In this document: positions 1 to 4,599 of the stretch, one piece after another
How the letters are laid out: each line of letters starts with the position of its first letter
Position numbering within the stretch: the first letter of the stretch is position 1
Origin: a bacterium
GTDB lineage: Bacteria > Bdellovibrionota > FAC87 > UBA2466
Direction: 5' to 3'
NCBI GenBank assembly: GCA_022842225.1
Contig: JALHPX010000213.1
Coordinates: 1 to 5,824, forward strand
Length of the DNA: 5,824 bases
Translations under genes and position numbers: made by a program
The notes under the pieces: model-generated
The model's database searches: none
What the model was told of the DNA's origin: nothing
The model's input: the letters and a program-made list of their open reading frames with translations, nothing else

Positions 1-13
1 GCTCTTCCGATCT
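1..13. other. Residual Illumina adapter sequence at contig edge
   Basis: The first 13 bases, GCTCTTCCGATCT, are identical to the 3' end of the standard Illumina TruSeq/paired-end adapter. A 13-base exact match placed exactly at the end of the sequence is very unlikely by chance. It is therefore best read as untrimmed adapter built into the assembly, not as genomic DNA. The protease reading frame happens to stay open through it, so the first four apparent codons (Ala-Leu-Pro-Ile) should not be trusted. Base 13 (T) could be either adapter or genome. Confidence 0.9.
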
Positions 14-579
14 CGATCGTTGGGCCCAAAACAATTATTACGGCGTCTCACTGCATTCCGGAAGAAGCAGAAACAGAAGTCTCGTTCGACTACTTAGGTA
101 AAAATTACACGATCACGCTCACCGGCAATCCCTTGTTCGGCCCTAAATCCGATGAGGACTTCGATATTGCCGTCGGAGTGACGAGCAAAGAGATCAAAGG
201 TGCTAAGCCGATGAATATTGGTGGCACCGCTAAAAAGGGAGACGACCTGGAGCTAGTTGGCTTTGGTTGCCACGAAGCCTATCCAAAAAAGAAGTGGGAC
301 GATCAGAAACGCAAAGCCACGGTGGCAGTAACGGGATTCTCTTACCCCAATGTCATCACCGATTCCCCAGACGAAGTTGTAGTCTGCGACGGTGACTCGG
401 GCGGAGCTGCATTTCTAACCGTGGGCGGCAAGACCAAGCTTAACGCCGTGATCACTCAGTCGGACAACCTCTCTGAAAGTTGGAGTTGTCGACTGGATGC
501 AGAAGAAAACGATGCCTTCCTCCGGAAGATGGCGAAAGACAAGAAGCTTAAAATCTGTGGCATTACCGAGGAATGCTAG
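14..579 (+). CDS. Trypsin-fold serine protease (peptidase family S1), 5'-truncated
   Basis: This is the C-terminal part of an S1-family endopeptidase; members are usually exported. All three triad residues are visible in one open frame: His at 49-51 in the TASHC motif (family TAAHC), Asp at 163-165 in DFDIAV, and Ser at 397-399 in CDGDSGG. The frame is open to the contig edge, so the N-terminus, any signal peptide and the activation site are missing. The TTG at 133 cannot be the start because it lies downstream of the catalytic His codon. The position equivalent to chymotrypsin 189, at the base of the S1 pocket and two residues before the Cys of CDGDSGG, is Val rather than the Asp of trypsin. 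A preference for Lys/Arg is therefore unlikely. The Cys before GDSGG probably pairs with the one in SWSC. The stop TAG at 577-579 lies inside the convergent kinase gene. Family assignment is secure; substrate is unknown. Confidence 0.9.
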
Positions 580-1465
580 TGCTGCAGGGCTCGGGTTTAC
601 GAACTAAAATATCTGACTTTAGACGTTGGATGCGGCTCCAAACCGCATCCAACATTTTTTTAGGCAAAACGTTTCCCAAGCGCTGATCAAAGAGTGCGTA
701 ATCTAAATGCAAAATCCGCCGCAGCAACGGTTCATCATCCAAAATCTGAAAGGGAAAACTCCAATGCTCATACGAAGACAGCGGATTGCTATTGCCATGA
801 TCGATAGCGACGACAAACCCACCCGGCCGCACCAGCCAGTTACCCGAATTGCGATCTCCATTTCCCACAATTAAATCGACGAGCCGCATCCGCGCCTCTC
901 GATGGCGAGGGGAATTCACAGTGAGCGCCCTGCGGCCGCGCACGAAGTACTGCATCGAACCCAATCCGAATTGCGGATGCAAAACCAGAATTGTAATCGG
1001 AACCACGTCCAACCCCAAAAGCTCGTCGATCCAATAGGCGGCTTGCTCGTATTCGGCATCGCCACAAATATTGGCGGAAGCACGCTTAAACACCCCCGAA
1101 ATCCCACGCGAATAATGAACTCGCCGCGCCTTCGCACCGCCATGTCCCCCCAAAAATTCCCCACCGCTCATGGGCTGCGTCGATAGATAGGTTTGAAAAC
1201 TCCGGGTCAGCTCCAAGGCCTCTTGAAAATCCCCGGCCTCTCGCAAAGTCCAAATCGCCTCTTGCACCCGGTGCGAAACCAAATAGCTAGCCGCCAGATT
1301 TCTCAACGCTTGGGGAGTTCTTCCCTGCCCCCAAGCCAACGCCTCCATCGCCTCGAAATCGACGGGCGCCGTAATTTTAACTTCTGCGGAAAAATCGACC
1401 GGCGGCAGCCGCGCAAACGCGGTGGAAGAAACAAAAATTGAAAGAAATAAGAGAAACGCTTTCAT
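563..1465 (-). CDS. Exported PI3/4-kinase-fold protein (type II PI4K-like putative kinase)
   Basis: A 300-residue protein. I chose ATG at 1463-1465 because it begins a clean Sec signal peptide (MKAFLLFLSIFVSSTAFA, cleavage likely before Arg19). An in-frame GTG at 1556-1558 would bury that peptide and start inside a terminator hairpin. Residues about 38-95 are helical, with a TPR-like stretch (LREAGDFQEALELTRS). The kinase-like part follows: Lys127 in GVFKR (candidate ATP-binding Lys), Glu140 in the helix EYEQAAYWIDELLGL, the GSMQYFVRG strand, then the catalytic loop GNGDRNSGNW (Asp204, Asn209) and the metal motif AIDHG (Asp222). This order resembles PI3/4-kinases, closest to type II PI4-kinases (NTDRGNDNWL, AIDNG) and more distantly to FAM20-type secretory kinases. 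Lipid or protein could be the substrate. An exported location is unusual for this fold. There is no strong Shine-Dalgarno, only GGG runs before ATG. The 3' end overlaps the convergent protease gene by 17 bp. Confidence 0.72.
   Translation of the reverse strand: MKAFLLFLSIFVSSTAFARLPPVDFSAEVKITAPVDFEAMEALAWGQGRTPQALRNLAASYLVSHRVQEAIWTLREAGDFQEALELTRSFQTYLSTQPMSGGEFLGGHGGAKARRVHYSRGISGVFKRASANICGDAEYEQAAYWIDELLGLDVVPITILVLHPQFGLGSMQYFVRGRRALTVNSPRHREARMRLVDLIVGNGDRNSGNWLVRPGGFVVAIDHGNSNPLSSYEHWSFPFQILDDEPLLRRILHLDYALFDQRLGNVLPKKMLDAVWSRIQRLKSDILVRKPEPCSTSIPR
625..661 (+). terminator. Intrinsic terminator of the S1 protease gene
   Basis: An 11-bp perfect stem (625-635 with 643-653, GTTGGATGCGG and its complement) encloses a 7-nt loop and is followed by one A and seven Ts (655-661). 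It sits 45 bp after the protease stop codon. Only the plus strand carries the T-run after the hairpin, so it should end plus-strand transcription. The same DNA is coding sequence for the minus-strand kinase gene (residues 269-280 of its 300). Confidence 0.88.
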
Positions 1466-1514
1466 CCCAAAACCCAGAGACGTAGATTGCTTCGCCGCTC
1501 GAATTCTCGCAACG

Positions 1515-1556
1515 AAAAAAACACCCGCTACCTTTCCGGCCGAAAAGTAGATGGGC
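1515..1556 (-). terminator. Intrinsic terminator after the lemA-M48 operon
   Basis: Read on the minus strand, a 9-bp stem (1550-1542 with 1536-1528, one G-U pair) closes a GGCCG loop. It can be extended past a small internal loop by GCCC (1556-1553) pairing with GGGT (1526-1523). One G and then seven Ts (1521-1515) follow. It lies 14 bp after the M48 protease stop codon and before the kinase ATG. The kinase therefore probably has its own promoter between about 1515 and 1466, although I see no convincing -35/-10 pair there. Confidence 0.68.
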
Positions 1557-1570
1557 ACCTTTTGGGGATT

Positions 1571-3490
1571 TTAGATAAATGGGGGTAACGGGCATTCGAG
1601 GGTGGCAGCGACGGTGCGCAAGATTTCTTTTTCTTTGTCCGTGGCTTTGCCGTCGGCTTTGATGACTTCGACTAAAAGGCTCATCGTCACTTCTTTGATT
1701 TCGGGAGAGGTTTGCGCCAAGCGCCTTAGCAGCTGCGGGAGGGCTTCGGCAGTTACTTGCGGCAAGCGCTCGGGGATGTAGCCCGGTAAGTGAGCGTGTT
1801 CTAGGCCTTTGCGAAAAGCGTCGTAGCAAGCTTGCTCGTCGCTACTGGTTTCCGAAGCGAGGATGGCTGCCAGCGAAAAAAGCTGCGGACGGACTTGGCT
1901 TAAACTGGCGTGGCTTACTTTGCGTTTTTGATTGGGGGTCGCGAGACTGCGTTGCAGGATCGAAAGAATACTCGCCTCAAAGGTGGTCGTCTTGCCGTCC
2001 ATGTGGACGATGTCATTGCACAGTTCCGAAAACGCTTTGCGATCGGACGCACTCAGTCGCTGGATGGCGGGCATGCAAAGATTGGCAACGGGAAACCAAT
2101 TCTTCTCGCCCATGTCTCGTAAGCGCTGGTGCGCGTCTTTCAACGCTTCCGACGGAAATTCAGCGGCCAATCCGCCCAGTGCTGCGGGCAATGCTGCATG
2201 CTCCACGTTCAGGAGCGCCACCATCAAAAGCTTGGCGCCCTGCGGGACGGCAGAAAGCTTGTGGATCAAAGACGGCATTCCATCCAGGAGTTCTTTGGCA
2301 TACGCCACTTGATCCCAGGCCGTTCGGCCGATGCTGTCTAGAACCCGGCCGCTCGGGTGGTTCGCCATTTTCTGCAGCGGCGGCGCACTGGGTGCGGGCT
2401 TGATTTTATCTTTCTCAAAAACTTGTTCCCAGTTTGGCAGAATACGCGAGAGGCGTTTGGGAAGTGGCGGGTGGGTTTCAAAGAAGGGCATAAAGAAACC
2501 CACGCCGTCGGCAAAAAAGAAATGACTGAATTGCTCCCGACTCGACGAGCCCAAAACCGATCCGCTGCCGTGGTGAATTTTCGCGAGTGCCCCCGCAATG
2601 CCGTTGGGATTACGAGTGAATTGCACCGCCGAGGCATCTGCCAGATACTCGCGCGTGCGGCTCAGCGAAGCTTTAATCAACCGCCCAAAAAATACGCCGA
2701 TATAACCAATAATAATGAGCAGAACGCCAACGATCATGACGGCAAGCAAAACCGCCGCAGCGTTGTCTCTCTTATTATTAGACGAAGAGCTCGATCGCGG
2801 GCGCGAATGTCCTAGCAGGCGCACGGCCCAATACCCTGTTAGCCCAATCACCAAAATCCCATGCAGCAGGCCCAGCATGCGGATATTGGCGCGCATATCG
2901 CCGTTAAAAATATGACTGAACTCGTGAGCGACTACGCCCTGCAATTCATCTCGCGTTAGTTCATTGAGGCAACCTTGCGAAACGCAAACCGCGGCTTCCG
3001 AAGGCGCGTAGCCCGCGGCAAAGGCGTTGATGCCGGACTCGTGATCCATCACCCAGATCGACGGCACATTCGTGCCCGACGCAATGGCCATTTCCTCGAC
3101 GACATTTACCAAGCGCTTTTCCTGCGGATCGGTAGTGTCCATCTCAATGCGCCGACCGCCCAAGGCTTTAGCGACGTATCCGCCCCCACCCAACCGCAAC
3201 GCCGATGTCTTAAAGAGCGAACCCAGGAAAACAATCGCTAGGGTAATGAGTGTGGCCAGCGAGCACGTGAGAAGCACTTTCTCCGTGTGCGTGGGCTCAC
3301 CGGAGGAGTAACTGTTGTCGAAATTTCCGTACGAGCTGTACTCAGAATGATTTTGTGCGGAATAAATCTCGAGTCCAATCACCGCGGCCAAATTCACCGC
3401 AACGATAATGGCCACGACCGCCATGAGGAAAAGGCCCCAGAGAACCTTGCTCTCTTTACGAGCCTGTTTCTGTTGCTCGAAAAAGTTCAT
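1571..3490 (-). CDS. M48 family (HtpX-like) membrane zinc metalloprotease with TerB-like C-terminus
   Basis: A 639-residue integral membrane metalloprotease, roughly twice the length of classical HtpX because of a long C-terminal extension. Membrane segments lie near residues 17-40, 72-92, 205-226 and 244-268. The zinc site is HEFSH (His189, Glu190, His193) plus Glu281 in EYLADA, the usual M48 arrangement with a membrane hairpin between the two parts. As in HtpX, the active site should face the cytoplasm. After about residue 360 the protein is soluble and mostly helical. It has two TerB-like acidic motifs, HMDGK (496-500) and KADGKATDKE (611-620). Similar long M48 proteins beginning MxFFEQQ occur beside lemA in other proteobacteria. 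The ATG directly follows the lemA stop codon (TAGATG) and has no clear ribosome-binding site of its own, so translation is probably coupled to lemA. Likely role is turnover of damaged membrane proteins; actual substrates are unknown. Confidence 0.92.
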   Translation of the reverse strand: MNFFEQQKQARKESKVLWGLFLMAVVAIIVAVNLAAVIGLEIYSAQNHSEYSSYGNFDNSYSSGEPTHTEKVLLTCSLATLITLAIVFLGSLFKTSALRLGGGGYVAKALGGRRIEMDTTDPQEKRLVNVVEEMAIASGTNVPSIWVMDHESGINAFAAGYAPSEAAVCVSQGCLNELTRDELQGVVAHEFSHIFNGDMRANIRMLGLLHGILVIGLTGYWAVRLLGHSRPRSSSSSNNKRDNAAAVLLAVMIVGVLLIIIGYIGVFFGRLIKASLSRTREYLADASAVQFTRNPNGIAGALAKIHHGSGSVLGSSSREQFSHFFFADGVGFFMPFFETHPPLPKRLSRILPNWEQVFEKDKIKPAPSAPPLQKMANHPSGRVLDSIGRTAWDQVAYAKELLDGMPSLIHKLSAVPQGAKLLMVALLNVEHAALPAALGGLAAEFPSEALKDAHQRLRDMGEKNWFPVANLCMPAIQRLSASDRKAFSELCNDIVHMDGKTTTFEASILSILQRSLATPNQKRKVSHASLSQVRPQLFSLAAILASETSSDEQACYDAFRKGLEHAHLPGYIPERLPQVTAEALPQLLRRLAQTSPEIKEVTMSLLVEVIKADGKATDKEKEILRTVAATLECPLPPFI

Positions 3491-4090
3491 CTAGAAACTG
3501 ACTTTAACGTTTTCGCGGTGAGCGCTTTCCGTAATTTCCCAAAGAGAAGCCGGCGTAAAGCCAAACATTCCCGCCACGGTATTGGCCGGGAAGCTTTCGC
3601 GGGTTGTGTTGTAGGATTGCACGCTGTCGTTATAGGCCTGGCGGGCAAACGCGATTTTGTTTTCAGTGGAAGTCAGCTCTTCCATCACCGAGAGCATGTT
3701 TTGATTGGCTTTGAGCTCTGGATAATTTTCCGTAACCACCATCAAACGGCTTAGTGCACCGGAGAGTCCGCTCTCTGCATTAATGAGGGAGTTCATCGCT
3801 CCCGAATCGGCAGGGTTGGCCGAGGCTTGTTTGCTTGCTTGGAATGCCTGATTACGGGCCGCGATGACCGCCTCGAGCGTTTCACGCTCGTGTTTCAAAT
3901 AGCCCTTCGCTGTTTCAACCAAATTGGGAATCAGGTCATACCGACGCTTTAACTGCACATCGATCTGGGAAAAGGCGTTCTTGAACTGGTTTCTAAGCGC
4001 CACGAGGCGGTTGTAGATACCCATGAGCCAAAGGCCCAAGACCAGACCTACGAAAACTAAAACTGCCAAAACAATGAATAAAGCTACCAT
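3491..4090 (-). CDS. lemA: LemA family membrane protein
   Basis: A 199-residue LemA protein of typical length. An N-terminal membrane anchor (about residues 3-24) has a very short N-terminal side. A long helical domain follows with the family signatures IDVQLKRRYDLIPNLVET (43-60), ENYPELKANQ (121-130), TENKIAFARQAYN (142-154) and FPANTVAGMFGF (167-178). The ATG at 4088-4090 is preceded by a good Shine-Dalgarno, AGGAGA, at 4095-4100. The molecular function of LemA is not firmly established. Its repeated co-occurrence with M48/HtpX proteases suggests an adaptor or scaffold role for the protease at the membrane. Here it is the first gene of a two-gene unit, and its TAG stop touches the protease ATG with no gap. 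Confidence 0.95.
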   Translation of the reverse strand: MVALFIVLAVLVFVGLVLGLWLMGIYNRLVALRNQFKNAFSQIDVQLKRRYDLIPNLVETAKGYLKHERETLEAVIAARNQAFQASKQASANPADSGAMNSLINAESGLSGALSRLMVVTENYPELKANQNMLSVMEELTSTENKIAFARQAYNDSVQSYNTTRESFPANTVAGMFGFTPASLWEITESAHRENVKVSF

Positions 4091-4094
4091 CTGT

Positions 4095-4100
4095 TCTCCT
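4095..4100 (-). promoter_or_regulatory. Shine-Dalgarno of lemA
   Basis: AGGAGA read on the minus strand, four bases upstream of the lemA ATG. It fixes that start codon and is the strongest ribosome-binding site in the window. The downstream protease gene has none of comparable quality, which fits translational coupling. Confidence 0.75.
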
Positions 4101-4108
4101 GCGGGGAA

Positions 4109-4137
4109 CTTCTAGCACAACTGACGGTCCAGGTAGA
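4109..4137 (-). promoter_or_regulatory. Weak candidate promoter for lemA
   Basis: On the minus strand, TCTACC (4137-4132), a 17-bp spacer, then TAGAAG (4114-4109) with an extended -10 TGC in front. Each hexamer matches the sigma70 consensus only partly. It is the best candidate between the tRNA terminator and the lemA ribosome-binding site and would give a leader of only about a dozen bases. The same TGCTAG core occurs in the candidate tRNA promoter. Treat as tentative. Confidence 0.25.
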
Positions 4138-4164
4138 GGTTTGTGACGAGTTTACAGAAAAGCG

Positions 4165-4203
4165 AAAAAAGAAGGGGAAATCGGCTACCTGCGCGATTTC
4201 CCC
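4165..4203 (-). terminator. Intrinsic terminator of tRNA-Ala
   Basis: On the minus strand, a perfect 10-bp stem (4203-4194 with 4183-4174, GGGGAAATCG and its complement) with a 10-nt loop is followed by TTC and six Ts (4170-4165). It begins 10 bases after the tRNA CCA end, the normal position for a tRNA-unit terminator. It separates the tRNA from lemA transcription. Confidence 0.85.
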
Positions 4204-4212
4204 TTACGAAAA

Positions 4213-4288
<76 letters not shown>

Positions 4289-4315
4289 ATAAATGTCTGA
4301 ATTCCGGGACTAATA

Positions 4316-4344
4316 TTGCTAGCAGAGGGGTTTTTTACTGGCAA
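4316..4344 (-). promoter_or_regulatory. Candidate promoter of tRNA-Ala
   Basis: On the minus strand, TTGCCA (4344-4339), an exact 17-bp spacer and TAGCAA (4321-4316) preceded by TGC, giving an extended -10. The start of transcription would fall near 4309, about 20 bases before the mature tRNA 5' end, a normal leader for processing by RNase P. The -35 matches four of six consensus bases and the -10 three of six. An alternative -10, TATTAG just downstream, lacks a well-spaced -35. Confidence 0.42.
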
Positions 4345-4383
4345 TGCGTTATTCAAAACGAAATTTACGCAGCTCATTAATTT

Positions 4384-4581
4384 TCACTTGAGTTCCCTTA
4401 TTCTTGCGCTACGGTTGCTTTGTGGTTCTGTTTTGGAACTGGTTCCGAAGCGGCCAAAGATTTCGTTGATTTCACAGTTCGGGGGACAGAAGGCACCGCG
4501 GGGGGAAGTGGTTAGAGCGTAGCCCAAGGCTAAACTCAGTAGAACTCCCAGTATGTGCCACCATTTAAGGCTTCCGAGAGC
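4384..4581 (-). other. Possible small membrane-protein reading frame between the AAA+ gene and the tRNA
   Basis: A minus-strand frame stays open for 65 codons between the stop of the AAA+ gene and a TGA at 4384-4386, in the same frame as the ATPase. Its translation looks protein-like: KWWHILGVLLSLALGYAL (a plausible membrane anchor or signal segment), a CPPNC motif, NEIFGRFG, then a polar basic tail. It has no ATG or GTG in frame; only a TTG inside the hydrophobic stretch or non-standard starts are available. One base out of frame, an ATG at 4562-4564 has a good Shine-Dalgarno (GGAAG, about six bases away) but reads only 30 codons. A single-base indel would join that start to the longer frame. 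It could be a small gene with a sequencing error, a decayed gene, or chance. No other gene is visible in the 293-bp spacer. Confidence 0.28.
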
Positions 4582-4599
4582 TTAGACTCTCGGAAGCCT
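4568..4599 (-). terminator. 13-bp hairpin enclosing the AAA+ stop codon (U-tract-less terminator or RNA element)
   Basis: A perfect 13-bp inverted repeat (4568-4580 with 4587-4599) has a six-base loop. The TAA stop of the AAA+ gene (4584-4582) lies within that loop, and the last codons of the gene form one arm. On neither strand is the hairpin followed by a T-run, so it is not a classical intrinsic terminator. It may end transcription by another route, protect the mRNA 3' end, or affect termination of translation. The structure is certain from the sequence; the function is inferred. Confidence 0.5.

Noticed and set aside
133..579. TTG at 133 as the start of the protease
   Set aside because: The catalytic His codon (49-51) lies upstream in the same open frame, so the gene begins before the window.
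1466..1558. GTG at 1556-1558 as the kinase start
   Set aside because: It would put 31 residues before a textbook signal peptide, and it lies inside the M48 operon's terminator hairpin.
1377..1829. 150-codon minus-strand frame spanning the M48 and kinase junction
   Set aside because: It is out of frame with both well-supported genes, crosses the terminator, and its translation is Arg/Ser/Pro-rich shadow sequence.
1910..3754. Many plus-strand frames of 60-155 codons opposite the M48 and lemA genes
   Set aside because: They are antisense shadows of strongly supported genes, with basic, low-complexity translations.
4316..4522. 68-codon plus-strand frame in the spacer
   Set aside because: It starts inside the candidate tRNA promoter and shows no ribosome-binding site or recognisable motif; the opposite strand gives a more protein-like translation.
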